Shown in pieces: positions 43,669 through 54,639 of a DNA stretch of 64,000 bases (within the stretch, counting starts at the first letter, position 1; the number at the start of each line of letters is the position of its first letter). The notes beneath the pieces were generated by a model. That model did no database searches, had not been told where the DNA came from, and saw only the letters and a program-made list of their open reading frames with translations. This stretch comes from Halomonas sp. KAO (GTDB lineage: Bacteria; Pseudomonadota; Gammaproteobacteria; Pseudomonadales; Halomonadaceae). The stretch lies in contig NZ_JADNRL010000026.1 in the NCBI RefSeq assembly GCF_015595025.1, positions 62,001 through 126,000 on the forward strand, given 5' to 3'. A program made the position numbers and the translations under genes.

Positions 43669-44927
43669 TAGCCAGTCACCCTCTCCGGAACGGGTTTGGT
43701 CTTCTCCAGCCGGGTATAGAACGGCATCAACAGGAAGAAGGCGAAATAGACGGCGGTACACACCTGAGCGAGCACGGTGCGGCCATCGGTGGCCGGCAGT
43801 ACGCCCAGGACCCCCAGGATGACAAAGCTGATCGCGAACAGCACCAGCATCCCCTTGGACATCCAGCCCTTGTAGCGCATGGAGCGCACCGGACTGCGGT
43901 CCAGCCACGGCAGCACGAAGAGCACCGCGATGGCCGCCCCCATGAAGATCACGCCGAGGAACTTGGCATCGAGCCCGAACAGCGAGAAGGTGATCGCGCG
44001 CAGAATCGCGTAGAAGGGCGTGAAGTACCACACCGGGGCGATATGGTCCGGCGTCTTCAGCGGGTTGGCCGGCTCGAAGTTGGGCTTCTCGAGGAAGTAG
44101 CCACCGCCTTCGGGGAAGTAGAAGATCACCACCGCGAAGACGAACAGGAAGACGGCCACGCCGACGATATCCTTCACCGTGTAGTACGGGTGGAAGGGAA
44201 TGCCATCCAGCGGCTTGCCGGTCTCGTCCTTCTTCTTCTTGATGTCGATGCCATCCGGGTTGTTGGAACCAACCTCGTGCAGGGCGATGATATGCAGGAC
44301 CACCAGCGCCAGGATCACGATGGGCAGCGCCACCACGTGGAGGGCAAAGAAACGGTTGAGCGTGATGCCGGAGATCAGGAAGTCACCACGAATCCACTGG
44401 GTCAGGTCGGGGCCGATGACCGGAATCGCGGAGAACAGCGAGATGATCACCTGGGCGCCCCAGTAGGACATCTGACCCCAGGGCAGCAGATACCCCATGA
44501 AGGCCTCGGCCATCAGCGCCAGATAGATCGCCATGCCGAAGATCCACACCAGCTCGCGGGGCGCCTTGTAGGAGCCGTAGAGCAGGCCGCGGAACATGTG
44601 CAGATACACCACCACGAAGAAGGCCGTGGCGCCAGTGGAGTGCAGGTAGCGGATCAACCACCCCCACTCGACATCGCGCATGATGTACTCGACCGAGGCG
44701 AAGGCGCCCTCGGCGGAGGGGTTGTAGCTCATGGTCAGCCAGATCCCGGTCAGAATCTGATTGACCAGCACCAGCAGGGCCAGCGAGCCGAAGAAGTACC
44801 AGAAGTTGAAGTTCTTGGGGGCGTAATACTTGGACAGGTGCTCCTGCCACATCTGCGTCGCGGGGAAACGCTCATCCACCCAGCGCATCAAGCCCTTTTC
44901 CGCCATCGGCTTGTTCGGGTTACCCAT
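43668..44927 (-). CDS. petB: Cytochrome b of the bc1 complex
   Basis: 419 residues, eight or nine transmembrane helices. It carries the two b haems and the quinol oxidation and reduction sites. GYLLPWGQMSYWGA, HSTGATAFFVVVYLHMFRG and the Qo-site PEW-like region are recognisable. The single polypeptide corresponds to fused b6 plus subunit IV, as in all proteobacterial complexes. It shares one base with both petA and petC. Confidence 0.96.
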   Translation of the reverse strand: MGNPNKPMAEKGLMRWVDERFPATQMWQEHLSKYYAPKNFNFWYFFGSLALLVLVNQILTGIWLTMSYNPSAEGAFASVEYIMRDVEWGWLIRYLHSTGATAFFVVVYLHMFRGLLYGSYKAPRELVWIFGMAIYLALMAEAFMGYLLPWGQMSYWGAQVIISLFSAIPVIGPDLTQWIRGDFLISGITLNRFFALHVVALPIVILALVVLHIIALHEVGSNNPDGIDIKKKKDETGKPLDGIPFHPYYTVKDIVGVAVFLFVFAVVIFYFPEGGGYFLEKPNFEPANPLKTPDHIAPVWYFTPFYAILRAITFSLFGLDAKFLGVIFMGAAIAVLFVLPWLDRSPVRSMRYKGWMSKGMLVLFAISFVILGVLGVLPATDGRTVLAQVCTAVYFAFFLLMPFYTRLEKTKPVPERVTG

Positions 44928-45526
44928 CAGGCAGTCTCCTCATCTTCGCCGACGATGATGATCTCGTCGGACTCGAAGCGGTAAGGCGGCACCTCCAGGT
45001 TGGTGGGCGCCGGCACCCCGCGGAATACACGGCCCGCCAGATCGAAGCGCGAGCCATGGCAGGGGCAGAAGAAACCACCCGGCCAGTCGCTGGTACCCAC
45101 ATCGTCCGCATCGGGTTCGGGTCGAAACAGCGGCGAGCAGCCCAGATGGGTACAGATGCCGATCAGGACCCCGATCTCGGGCTTGATGGAGCGCAGGGGG
45201 CCATCGATATAGGCCGGCTGCTGCGGCACGTCTGATGTGGGATCGGTAAGCCGCGAGCCGTCGACGGACTCGATGCGCTCGATCATCTCCGGGGTGCGGT
45301 TGACGATCCACACCGGCTTTCCACGCCACTCCACGGTCATGCGCTGACCGGGCTCAAGCTTGGATATATCCGCCTGAACCGGCGCGCCCGCCGCTCTCGC
45401 CCTGGCACTCGGCTGCCAGGAAGCCACAAAGGGGACCGCAACCCCGACGGCACCAACCCCACCTACAACGGTGGTAGCACCCACGAGGAAACGGCGCCGA
45501 CCCTTGTTCACGCCGTTATCTGCCAT
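44927..45526 (-). CDS. petA: Rieske iron-sulfur subunit of the bc1 complex
   Basis: 199 residues. A twin-arginine-type N-terminus (GRRRFLVGATTVVGG) serves as signal and membrane anchor. The [2Fe-2S] cluster ligands are Cys125, His127 (CTHLGC) and Cys154, His157 (CPCHGS), with Cys130 and Cys156 forming the stabilising disulfide. All six are present. First gene of the petABC operon; a promoter candidate lies upstream. Confidence 0.96.
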   Translation of the reverse strand: MADNGVNKGRRRFLVGATTVVGGVGAVGVAVPFVASWQPSARARAAGAPVQADISKLEPGQRMTVEWRGKPVWIVNRTPEMIERIESVDGSRLTDPTSDVPQQPAYIDGPLRSIKPEIGVLIGICTHLGCSPLFRPEPDADDVGTSDWPGGFFCPCHGSRFDLAGRVFRGVPAPTNLEVPPYRFESDEIIIVGEDEETA

Positions 45527-45605
45527 TTCAAGGTTTCTCCCATCAGCTTACCCGTTGACCCATCACGGGCATCATCCCCGCGACCACGGACATCAAATGC
45601 GGTAC

Positions 45606-45634
45606 ATGTTAAGAAATCGCGCCGCCGCACACAA
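45606..45634 (-). promoter_or_regulatory. Promoter candidate for petABC
   Basis: On the minus strand TTGTGT (45629-45634), 17 bases, then TAACAT (45606-45611), about 80 bases before the petA ATG and after the rpsI terminator. Confidence 0.45.
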
Positions 45635-45693
45635 GGAAAAGGACCCTGACCAGGACGGCTTGATGCACACAAATCGTTGACGCAGAACAAGAA

Positions 45694-45718
45694 ACGCCCG
45701 GGTTGATAACCCGGGCGT
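45694..45718 (-). terminator. rplM-rpsI terminator
   Basis: An 11-base-pair perfect stem (ACGCCCGGGTT and complement) with a three-base loop is followed on the minus strand by TTCTTGTT. It lies 24 bases after the rpsI stop. Confidence 0.8.
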
Positions 45719-45742
45719 CGCATGCTCCATGGCGGCTGGTGA

Positions 45743-46132
45743 TCAGCGCTTGGAGAACTGCGGACGACGGCGCGCCTTGCGCAGACCGATCTTCTTACGC
45801 TCGACCTCACGCGCGTCACGGGTCACATAGCCCGCCTGACGCAGCGGCGCACGGAAGTCTTCGTTGTACGCCATCAGGGCACGGGTGATGCCGTGACGGA
45901 TCGCGCCGGCCTGGGCGGAGCCACCGCCGCCCTTGACGGTGACGTAGACGTCGAACTGCCCAAGGGTCTCGGTCAGCTCGAGGGGCTGGCGAACGACCAT
46001 GCGGCCGGTGACGCGGCCGAAGTACTGGTCCAGCTCACGGCTGTTGACGGTGATCTTGCCGGTGCCCGGCTTCATGAAAACGCGGGCGGTAGAGGTCTTG
46101 CGGCGCCCGGTACCGTAGTATTGCTGTGTCAT
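45743..46132 (-). CDS. rpsI: 30S ribosomal protein S9
   Basis: 129 residues. Typical S9 sequence: [15 protein letters not shown] at the N-terminus, [19 protein letters not shown], and the basic tail ending [11 protein letters not shown] that reaches the P-site tRNA. It follows rplM by 13 bases in the conserved L13-S9 operon. Confidence 0.98.
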   Translation of the reverse strand: MTQQYYGTGRRKTSTARVFMKPGTGKITVNSRELDQYFGRVTGRMVVRQPLELTETLGQFDVYVTVKGGGGSAQAGAIRHGITRALMAYNEDFRAPLRQAGYVTRDAREVERKKIGLRKARRRPQFSKR

Positions 46133-46145
46133 GGCGAAGATTCCC

Positions 46146-46574
46146 TCAGATGTTCAGTTCTTGCGGCTGCTGGGCGGCGTGCGGATGTTCGGCACCGGCG
46201 TAGACCTTGAGCTTGGTGTACATGGCGCGACCCAGGGGACCCTTGGGCAGCATGCCCTTCACGGCGCTCTCGATGATACGCTCGGGAGCGTGATCAAGCA
46301 TCTTGTCGAAGGTCATGGAGCGCAGGCCACCGGGGTAGCCGGTGTGACGATAATAGGTCTTGGCCTTGGCCTTGTTGCCGGTCACCTTCACCTTCTCGGC
46401 GTTGATCACGACGATATAGTCGCCGCCATCCACGTGGGGGGTGTATTCCGGCTTGTGCTTGCCGCGCAGGCGACGAGCGATCTCGGTGGCCAGTCGGCCG
46501 AGCGTCTTGTCCGCGGCGTCGACGACGTACCAGTCGCGCTCGACGGACTGCGGTTTGGCAGTGAACGTCTTCAT
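46146..46574 (-). CDS. rplM: 50S ribosomal protein L13
   Basis: 142 residues. [32 protein letters not shown] and [21 protein letters not shown] are diagnostic. It heads the rplM-rpsI operon. The 167-base region upstream, before zapE's 3' end, holds no supported gene and presumably contains the operon promoter, though no clear consensus boxes stood out. Confidence 0.98.
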   Translation of the reverse strand: MKTFTAKPQSVERDWYVVDAADKTLGRLATEIARRLRGKHKPEYTPHVDGGDYIVVINAEKVKVTGNKAKAKTYYRHTGYPGGLRSMTFDKMLDHAPERIIESAVKGMLPKGPLGRAMYTKLKVYAGAEHPHAAQQPQELNI

Positions 46575-46741
46575 GAAATCTCACCAATCAAGTGTATTGG
46601 GTTCTGCCACCGGATGACCGGCATGGAACCATCCCTATTCTTCTTGGTTGGCCTCGACGCGCGAGACCAACGAGTAGAGCGCGCGAAGTCTACATGAACT
46701 CGCCCCTTCCATGCAATGCCAGCTTCCGGGCGAAGGCCGGG

Positions 46742-47875
46742 TCAGGGCTTGTGGGCTAGCGCCAGGTAGTCGTGGGACTGCATCTCCTGCAGGCGGGAGA
46801 GGGTCCTCTTGAACTCGAACTCGAGTCGACCATCGGCATAGAGCCGCTCGGCAGGCACCTCGGCGGACATCAACAGCTTGACCCCGCGGTCATAGAACTC
46901 GTCGACCATGTTGATGAAGCGCCGCGCCTGATCATCGGACTTCCCATCCATGCGCGGCACGTTGGAGACCAGCACGGAGTGAAACTCCCGCGCCAGCTCG
47001 ATGTAATCGTTCTGGCTGCGGGGCCCATCACAGAGCGCGCGAAACTCGAACCACACCACATCATCATGGAATCGGCGTGCGTGCAGCACCCGATGATTGA
47101 CCTCCAGCGGCACATCGGCCTCGCCCTCCTGGCCGGCAATCTCGCGAAAGCTGCGCGCAAGCTCGACCTCGGCGGCATCATCGAGCGGCGAATGAAATAT
47201 CTCGGCACGCTCGAGCGCCCGCAGCCGATAGTCGATGCCAGAGTCGACATTGACCACCTCGCAGTGCCGCTCCAGCAGGTCGATGGCGGGCAGGAAGCGT
47301 GCACGCTGCAGCCCCTCCTTGTAGAGCTCGCCGGGCACGATATTGGACGTTGCCACCAGCACCACGCCACGTTCGAACAGCGCCTCGAGCAGATTGGCGA
47401 GAATCATCGCGTCGGTGATGTCCTTGACGAAGAACTCATCGAAGCAGATCACCCTGGCCTCGGCCGCGAACTTGGCGGCGATCAGGCGCAGGGGGTTCTT
47501 CTCGCCCTTGTAGTGCTCGAGCTCGTTGTGCACCCGCTGCATGAAGCGGTGGAAGTGAGTGCGCATCTTCTCGGGGAAAGGCAGGGATTCGTAGAAGGCA
47601 TCCACCAGATAGGTCTTGCCACGCCCCACGCCTCCCCAGAAGTAGAGGCCGCGAATCGCCGGCAGGTCCGGCGCGACGGGCTCACTGCGCGCCCGCCTGC
47701 CGAACAGCCCCGCCACACGCGAGGCCAGCCCGCCGCCCGATGCGGCGGCGCGGGAAGGTGCCTGGGGCGAGCGCAACAAATCATCATAGAGACGCTGCAG
47801 ATGCTCCACGGCCTGGGCCTGGGCGGCATCATACTGGAAGTCGTCGCGTTCCAGATCGGCACGATAGCGGGCCAT
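46742..47875 (-). CDS. zapE: Cell division protein ZapE (AFG1-like ATPase)
   Basis: 377 residues from ATG 47875, close to the 375 of E. coli; ATG 47911 is an alternative. ZapE is an AAA+ type ATPase that associates with the Z ring. The P-loop GGVGRGKTYLVD, the FDEFFVKDITDAMIL Walker B segment and LVATSNIVPGELYKEGLQRARFLPAI sensor region are all present. It is divergent from zapG, each with a TATAAT box. Confidence 0.94.
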   Translation of the reverse strand: MARYRADLERDDFQYDAAQAQAVEHLQRLYDDLLRSPQAPSRAAASGGGLASRVAGLFGRRARSEPVAPDLPAIRGLYFWGGVGRGKTYLVDAFYESLPFPEKMRTHFHRFMQRVHNELEHYKGEKNPLRLIAAKFAAEARVICFDEFFVKDITDAMILANLLEALFERGVVLVATSNIVPGELYKEGLQRARFLPAIDLLERHCEVVNVDSGIDYRLRALERAEIFHSPLDDAAEVELARSFREIAGQEGEADVPLEVNHRVLHARRFHDDVVWFEFRALCDGPRSQNDYIELAREFHSVLVSNVPRMDGKSDDQARRFINMVDEFYDRGVKLLMSAEVPAERLYADGRLEFEFKRTLSRLQEMQSHDYLALAHKP

Positions 47876-47951
47876 GGGTGTCGGGCGAGTGTCTCGATTG
47901 GCAGCATGCATGGGGACGAAAACGGCCTGTTTCGGCTTCGACAGGAGGCAT

Positions 47952-48029
47952 ATTATACGCGCCTGAACAACGAAACGCATCGCTGGCGCCAGCGCGCGTT
48001 GACCCATCGCCTAGGCTCGACCCTATAAT
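47952..48029. promoter_or_regulatory. Divergent promoter pair between zapE and zapG
   Basis: Towards zapG: TTGACC (47999-48004), a long 19-base spacer and a perfect TATAAT (48024-48029). Towards zapE: a perfect TATAAT on the minus strand (47952-47957) without a good -35. Both lie in the 241-base gap between the genes. Confidence 0.55.
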
Positions 48030-48116
48030 AGTGCGCGTCGGGGCCCACGCCCCACCACCGGATCCGCTCGCCGTAACGTCGGCCGCAGGATCGTTCACCG
48101 CCGCAGGGAGACCGAC

Positions 48117-48575
48117 GTGGACGAGAGCAACATCAACTGGATTCTGGCCATTGCCTGCCTGCTGGCCGGCATCGGCCTGGGGGCACTGGGATACCACCTG
48201 CTCAATTCCGGCGCCGACGGCATGCAGCGTCTGCGCCAGCGCCTGGCCGAACGCGACAGGGAGCTTTCGGCCCTGCGCGACGGCATGGACGAACACTTCG
48301 ACGAGGTCGGCCGGCTGACGGAGACGCTACGCCAGAATGGCGAGGCGCTGGCCGCGCGCCTCGCCACGGACGCCGACACCCTCGGTGCACGCTCTCGGCC
48401 GGCCCGTGGCCTGACCATGGATGAAGCCGCAACCGCTGCCGATGAAGGGAGCGACAACTCTCCCCCAGCGCCGCGTGACTACGCCGACGGCTCCGGTGGC
48501 ACCCTCTCCGAGGACTTCGGTCTCAAGGAGGCCGATAGCCAGGATGGCGAGAAGCTCGACGCTCCCCGTTACTGA
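48117..48575 (+). CDS. zapG: ZapG/YhcB family (DUF1043) inner-membrane protein
   Basis: 152 residues from GTG 48117 behind CAGGGAG. One N-terminal transmembrane helix (about 7-28) is followed by a cytoplasmic coiled-coil segment (LRQRLAERDRELSALRDGMDEHFDEVGRLTETL) and a low-complexity acidic tail. YhcB/ZapG links division with envelope growth in E. coli. The neighbour zapE in divergent orientation is the same arrangement as in E. coli. Confidence 0.88.
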   Translation: MDESNINWILAIACLLAGIGLGALGYHLLNSGADGMQRLRQRLAERDRELSALRDGMDEHFDEVGRLTETLRQNGEALAARLATDADTLGARSRPARGLTMDEAATAADEGSDNSPPAPRDYADGSGGTLSEDFGLKEADSQDGEKLDAPRY

Positions 48576-48621
48576 GCCGGCCGACGCCTGCCACTACATG
48601 TCATGTCACTACCGACGCGAT

Positions 48622-48642
48622 GCCCCGCTTCATGAGCGGGGC
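48622..48642. terminator. Bidirectional terminator between zapG and the NIF3 gene
   Basis: GCCCCGCT and AGCGGGGC pair around TCATG, followed by GTTCGCTTTCG on the plus strand. It lies between convergent genes. Confidence 0.65.
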
Positions 48643-48656
48643 GTTCGCTTTCGAGG

Positions 48657-49418
48657 CTACGCCGGGTTGTCGATATCCACGAAACGGTGCTCGAGACCGA
48701 ACTCCTCGGCCAACCACTCACCCAGTGCCCGAACGCCATCTCGCTCGGTCGCATGATGTCCCGCACAGAGGTAGTGAATGCCGAGCTCGCGCGCCAGATG
48801 GGTGGTGCGCTCGGAGATCTCGCCGGAGATGAAGGCATCGGCCCCCGCCTCCCAGGCCGCCGTGATCATGTCCTGAGCCCCGCCGGTACACCAGGCCACG
48901 CGGCGAATCTCGCCGGCATGCGGCGCCTCCACCAGCAGCGCCTCGCGCCCCAGGCGCTCGCCCACATGAGCGCTGAGCGCCTGGGCATTCATGCCCGCCG
49001 GAGGCGTCCCCAGCCACAGCAGCCCCTCCCCCATCGTGCCGTCGGCGCACCCTTCCGCCGTAAAGCCCAGCCGCCGCCCCAGCTCGGCGTTGTTGCCGAG
49101 CTCGGGGTGAGCATCCAGCGGCAGGTGATAGGCCAGCAGGTTGATATCGTGGGTCAGCAGGGTCTGCAGGCGCCGACGCTTCATGCCGGTAACCGCCACC
49201 GGCTCGTTCTTCCAGAAGTAGCCATGGTGCACCAGCACCAGATCGGCTCCCCAGGCGACCGCCTCGTCGAGCAGCGCCTGGCTGGCGGTGACGCCACTGA
49301 GCACTTTCACGACCTCCTCTCGCCCCTCCACCTGCAGGCCATTGACGGTGTAGTCTTTGAAGCGGCTGGCCTGCAGCCTGCTATCGCAGGCGGCTACCAA
49401 GGCATCGCGATGAGCCAT
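48657..49418 (-). CDS. NIF3/YbgI-family dinuclear metal-binding protein
   Basis: 253 residues from ATG 49418 behind GGAGGAG. The family forms toroidal hexamers with a two-metal site. LVLVHHGYFWKNEP (metal-binding His pair), NINLLAYHLPLDAHPELGNNAELG, CTGGAQDMI and ISGEISERTTHLARELGIHYLCAGHHATERDGV are the conserved blocks. Biochemical function is unsettled (GTP cyclohydrolase-like fold; proposed metallohydrolase). Divergent from algW, as in Pseudomonas. Confidence 0.93.
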   Translation of the reverse strand: MAHRDALVAACDSRLQASRFKDYTVNGLQVEGREEVVKVLSGVTASQALLDEAVAWGADLVLVHHGYFWKNEPVAVTGMKRRRLQTLLTHDINLLAYHLPLDAHPELGNNAELGRRLGFTAEGCADGTMGEGLLWLGTPPAGMNAQALSAHVGERLGREALLVEAPHAGEIRRVAWCTGGAQDMITAAWEAGADAFISGEISERTTHLARELGIHYLCAGHHATERDGVRALGEWLAEEFGLEHRFVDIDNPA

Positions 49419-49518
49419 CGTCTCCTCCGGACGCTGTGGAATGAAGGTGTTACCATGCGTCGATTGTAACCGTCGCCGCCCCGCTTCGGCGAACGCTCTG
49501 ACGAGGACCGCGCCCCGC

Positions 49519-50784
49519 ATGCCCTACCGATCGCCGCGCCATCACCTACGCTCGCTTATGCCCTACCTGCTTCCCGTTCTGATCGGGCTCCTGCTTGCCG
49601 TGGCACTGCTCAACGCCTTCCCGCAACTGTCGGGACGCCATGGCAGTGAGGCCCCGGTGGTTACGCCCTCCCCTGCTCCCCGCGAGCCGCTGGCGGTATC
49701 ACCCGAGGCAACGGCGCCCCGCGCCCCCATCGAGCGTCCGGCACCGGAACTGCGCCAGGCGCCACCGCTCTCCCGCGAGCAGGGACCGGCAAGCTACGCC
49801 GCAGCGGTCGAGCGCGCCGCCCCCGCCGTGGTCAACATCTACTCCTCCCGGGTCGTCGAGCGCGACCAGCACCCGCTGATGTCGGACCCCTTCTTCCGCC
49901 AGTTCTTCGGCGACGACATGCCGGCCCGCCAGCGCATGCTCTCGAGCCTGGGCTCGGGTGTGATCGTCAGCGAGCAGGGCTACGTGCTGACCAACCATCA
50001 CGTCATCGGTGGCGCCGACCAGATCCAGGTCGCGCTGCGTGACGGCCGCGAGACACTGGCCGAGGTGATCGGCACCGATCCGGAAAGCGACCTCGCCGTG
50101 CTGCGTATCGAGCTTGACGATCTGCCGGTCATCGAACTGGCCGACTCCACGGAGGTGGCCATCGGCGATGTGGCCCTGGCCATCGGCAACCCCTTCGGGG
50201 TCGGCCAGACGGTCACCATGGGCATCATCAGCGCCACCGGGCGGAGCCACCTGGGACTGAACGCCTATGAGGACTTTATCCAGACCGATGCCGCCATCAA
50301 TCCGGGCAACTCCGGGGGGGCACTGATCAGCCCCGATGGCGCCATGGTCGGCATCAATACCGCCATCTTTTCACGCTCCGGCGGCTCCCAGGGCATCGGC
50401 TTCGCGATCCCTGCCAACCTGGCACGCAACATCCTCGAGGAGCTGGTCACCCAGGGGCGGGTGATTCGAGGCTGGCTGGGGGTCGAGGCCCAGGAGCTCA
50501 ATCCGGAGCTGGCCGCCTCCTTCGGCCTCAAGGCGCCACGTGGCGTGATCATCGCCGGGGTCGTACCCGACGGCCCCGCCGACCAGGCCGGCCTGCGCCC
50601 CGGTGATGTGCTGCTCTCCATCGATGGCCGAGCGATCCTCGACGCGCGGGAAACGATGGCCGATATCGCCGCCGTGGAGCCCGGCGACAGCCTGCCGCTC
50701 AGCGTGGTGCGCGGCGGCGAGAAGCTTGCGCTGACGGTCGAGGTGGGTGAGCGCCCTCCCCCCGAGCTCCAGCAGCCCGAATAG
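49519..50784 (+). CDS. algW: Periplasmic serine protease AlgW/DegS
   Basis: 421 residues from ATG 49519; ATG 49558 would give 408. One N-terminal transmembrane anchor (about 17-35), a trypsin-like domain and one PDZ domain (about 330-415). The catalytic triad is His161, Asp191 and Ser265 (GNSGG), all intact. A single PDZ domain and the anchor mark the DegS/AlgW type, the site-1 protease that cuts the anti-sigma factor when outer-membrane proteins misfold, freeing sigma-E/AlgU. The protein closely resembles Pseudomonas AlgW. A Pro/Ala-rich linker of about 50 residues follows the anchor. Confidence 0.94.
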   Translation: MPYRSPRHHLRSLMPYLLPVLIGLLLAVALLNAFPQLSGRHGSEAPVVTPSPAPREPLAVSPEATAPRAPIERPAPELRQAPPLSREQGPASYAAAVERAAPAVVNIYSSRVVERDQHPLMSDPFFRQFFGDDMPARQRMLSSLGSGVIVSEQGYVLTNHHVIGGADQIQVALRDGRETLAEVIGTDPESDLAVLRIELDDLPVIELADSTEVAIGDVALAIGNPFGVGQTVTMGIISATGRSHLGLNAYEDFIQTDAAINPGNSGGALISPDGAMVGINTAIFSRSGGSQGIGFAIPANLARNILEELVTQGRVIRGWLGVEAQELNPELAASFGLKAPRGVIIAGVVPDGPADQAGLRPGDVLLSIDGRAILDARETMADIAAVEPGDSLPLSVVRGGEKLALTVEVGERPPPELQQPE

Positions 50785-50804
50785 CCCCAGCCCGGCATGT
50801 AAAA

Positions 50805-50840
50805 CGCGAAGGGCCCCACCTTGCGGCGGGGCCCTTCGCG
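50805..50840. terminator. Bidirectional terminator between algW and hisD
   Basis: A 13-base-pair GC-rich stem (CGCGAAGGGCCCC and complement) with a ten-base apical part is placed between the convergent genes. The flank is A-rich on the left, giving a T-rich tail for the minus-strand transcript. Confidence 0.75.
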
Positions 50841-50862
50841 TGTCTCGACTCGACCCAGCGGC

Positions 50863-52182
50863 TCACGTCCTGATGCGATACTCGGCGCTGCGCGCATGCG
50901 CGGTCAGCGACTCGCCGCGAGCCAGCACCGAGGCGACCCTGCCGAGGGTCGAGGCGCCTTCGGCCGAGCAGTGGATGATCGATGAGCGTTTCTGGAAGTC
51001 ATAGACGCCCAGTGGCGACGAGAAGCGTGCCGTCCCCGAGGTGGGAAGCACGTGATTGGGCCCGGCACAGTAGTCGCCCAGCGCCTCGGCGGTATAGCGC
51101 CCCATGAAGATGGCTCCGGCATGGCGCACCTCGGGCAGCCACCCCTCGGGGTTGGCGACCGAGAGCTCAAGATGCTCGGGGGCAATGCGATTGATCAGGG
51201 TCACCGCCTCGGCACGATCGCGGCAGCGAATCAGCGCTCCCCGCCGTGAGAGAGACTCACGCACGATCTCGTGGCGCTCCAGGGTCGGCAGCAGGCGGTC
51301 GATGGCCGCCTCCACGGCATCCAGATGTTCGCCATCCCAGCTCACCAGAATCGCCTGGGCATCCTCGTCGTGCTCGGCCTGGGAGAAGAGATCCATGGCC
51401 AGCCATTCGGGGTCGGTGCCGCCATCCGAGACCACCAGGATCTCCGAGGGGCCGGCGATCATGTCGATGCCCACCTGACCGAATACCGCTCGCTTGGCGG
51501 TGGCCACGTAGATGTTGCCCGGGCCGACGATCTTGTCGACCCGCGGCACCGTCTCCGTGCCGTAGGCCAGCGCGGCAACCGCCTGAGCGCCGCCCACGGT
51601 GAAGACACGATCGACACCGGCCAGGTGCGCCGCGGCCAGCACCAGCTCGTTGAGCACGCCGTCCGGCGTAGGTACCACCATGATGATCTCGCGTACACCG
51701 GCCACATGGGCAGGAATCGCGTTCATCAATACCGAGGAGGGGTAGGCCGCCTTTCCGCCGGGCACATAGATGCCGGCACGATCCAGTGGCATGACCTGCT
51801 GGCCGAGCACGGTGCCGTCCTCCTCGGTGTAGTGCCAGGATTCGGGCTTCTGGTGCTCATGGTAGAGCCGGATGCGCTCCGCCGCCTGGGCCAGCGCCTC
51901 GCGCTGCTCGGTGGGCAGCCCCTCATAGGCCCGGCGCAGGCGCGGCGCATCGAGAGTGAGCTCGACCATGTCCGTGACCGCAAGACGGTCGAAGCGATTG
52001 CTGGCCTCCACCAGGGCCGCATCGCCGCGCTCCTTCACCGCGGCAAGGATCTCCGCGACCCGGGCCTGGACCTCGCCATCGGAGACCCCCTCCCAGGCGA
52101 GCAGATGGTCGAGCCGTGTCGAGAAGTCGGCGTCGGCGGTCGCGAGGCGGGAGATTCCGGAAGAGGCGTGGGTCTCGGTCAT
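50863..52182 (-). CDS. hisD: Histidinol dehydrogenase
   Basis: 439 residues. HisD oxidises L-histidinol to histidine in two NAD-dependent steps. [49 protein letters not shown] and the metal-site region [18 protein letters not shown] are conserved. It follows hisG after 98 bases. The hisC gene found next to hisD in Pseudomonas is absent here; algW is the next gene, convergent. Confidence 0.97.
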   Translation of the reverse strand: MTETHASSGISRLATADADFSTRLDHLLAWEGVSDGEVQARVAEILAAVKERGDAALVEASNRFDRLAVTDMVELTLDAPRLRRAYEGLPTEQREALAQAAERIRLYHEHQKPESWHYTEEDGTVLGQQVMPLDRAGIYVPGGKAAYPSSVLMNAIPAHVAGVREIIMVVPTPDGVLNELVLAAAHLAGVDRVFTVGGAQAVAALAYGTETVPRVDKIVGPGNIYVATAKRAVFGQVGIDMIAGPSEILVVSDGGTDPEWLAMDLFSQAEHDEDAQAILVSWDGEHLDAVEAAIDRLLPTLERHEIVRESLSRRGALIRCRDRAEAVTLINRIAPEHLELSVANPEGWLPEVRHAGAIFMGRYTAEALGDYCAGPNHVLPTSGTARFSSPLGVYDFQKRSSIIHCSAEGASTLGRVASVLARGESLTAHARSAEYRIRT

Positions 52183-52200
52183 GGCTGCATCTCTATGGTG

Positions 52201-52240
52201 TCGGGCCTGTTGATATCGGGCCTGTTGATATCGGGCTGGT
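52201..52240. repeat. 15-base tandem repeat in the hisG-hisD gap
   Basis: TCGGGCCTGTTGATA occurs twice in tandem (52201-52215, 52216-52230), followed by a partial third unit (TCGGGCTGGT). It lies just upstream of the hisD start on the minus strand. No known site type was recognised. Confidence 0.9.
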
Positions 52241-52280
52241 CGAGTCTGTCGGCAAGCACCTCAGTCGGCAGACAGCTCGC

Positions 52281-52934
52281 TCAGCCGGCAACGTCTTCAC
52301 GGCGGGCGGCAACCGCCTGCTTGAGGCGCTCGAGCAGCGGCTTGATGCGGGCATGCTTCATGGTCATGGAGGCCTTGTTGACCACCAGCCGGGTCGTGAC
52401 CGGCGCGATCAGCTCCCGGGGCTCCATGCCATTGGCGCGCAGGGTATTGCCGGTATCGACGATATCGACGATCTCATCGGCCAGATTCATCAGTGGCGCC
52501 AGCTCCATGGCACCATAGAGCTTGATGACCTCGGCCTGGATGCCCTGCTCGGCATACCAGCGCCGGGCGATATTGACGAACTTGGTGGCTACCCGACGCC
52601 TGGCGCTGGCCGGCTCGGCGCCGGTGATCCCGGCGGTCATCAGCTTGCACCGCGCAATCTCGAGGTCGAGGGGCTCATAGAGACCCGCCGCCCCATGCTC
52701 GAGCAGCACGTCCTTGCCCGCGATGCCCAGGTCCGCGGCACCCAGCTGCACATAGGTCGGCACATCGGTGGCTCGAATGACCACCAGCTTGACGTCGGGC
52801 AGGTTGGTGTCGAACAGCAGCTTGCGACTCTTGCCCAGATCCTCCACCGGCTCGACGCCGGCATCGGCCAGCAGCGGCAGGGTCTCTTCGAGGATACGGC
52901 CCTTGGAGAGGGCCACGATCAGTTGTTTGCTCAT
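52281..52934 (-). CDS. hisG: ATP phosphoribosyltransferase, short form (HisG)
   Basis: 217 residues from ATG 52934. It is the first enzyme of histidine synthesis, joining ATP and PRPP. The protein lacks the C-terminal regulatory domain of long HisG and so should need HisZ as partner, encoded elsewhere. [34 protein letters not shown] and [17 protein letters not shown] are typical. Located 25 bases after murA. Confidence 0.96.
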   Translation of the reverse strand: MSKQLIVALSKGRILEETLPLLADAGVEPVEDLGKSRKLLFDTNLPDVKLVVIRATDVPTYVQLGAADLGIAGKDVLLEHGAAGLYEPLDLEIARCKLMTAGITGAEPASARRRVATKFVNIARRWYAEQGIQAEVIKLYGAMELAPLMNLADEIVDIVDTGNTLRANGMEPRELIAPVTTRLVVNKASMTMKHARIKPLLERLKQAVAARREDVAG

Positions 52935-52959
52935 GCTCTTGCCTTGGTCCGGGTACAGG

Positions 52960-54490
<1,531 letters not shown>

Positions 54491-54639
54491 GGTCAGGCAC
54501 TCCTTATCGTACTGAATATGGTACGGAAACGATCAAAGACACCTCGCACGATGACATCATCCCATCGTCGACGGCGGATTATGGATGCCCCATGGTAATG
54601 AAAAGCACCGCTCTTGGCGATCGCCCCTGCTGGCCGCGA

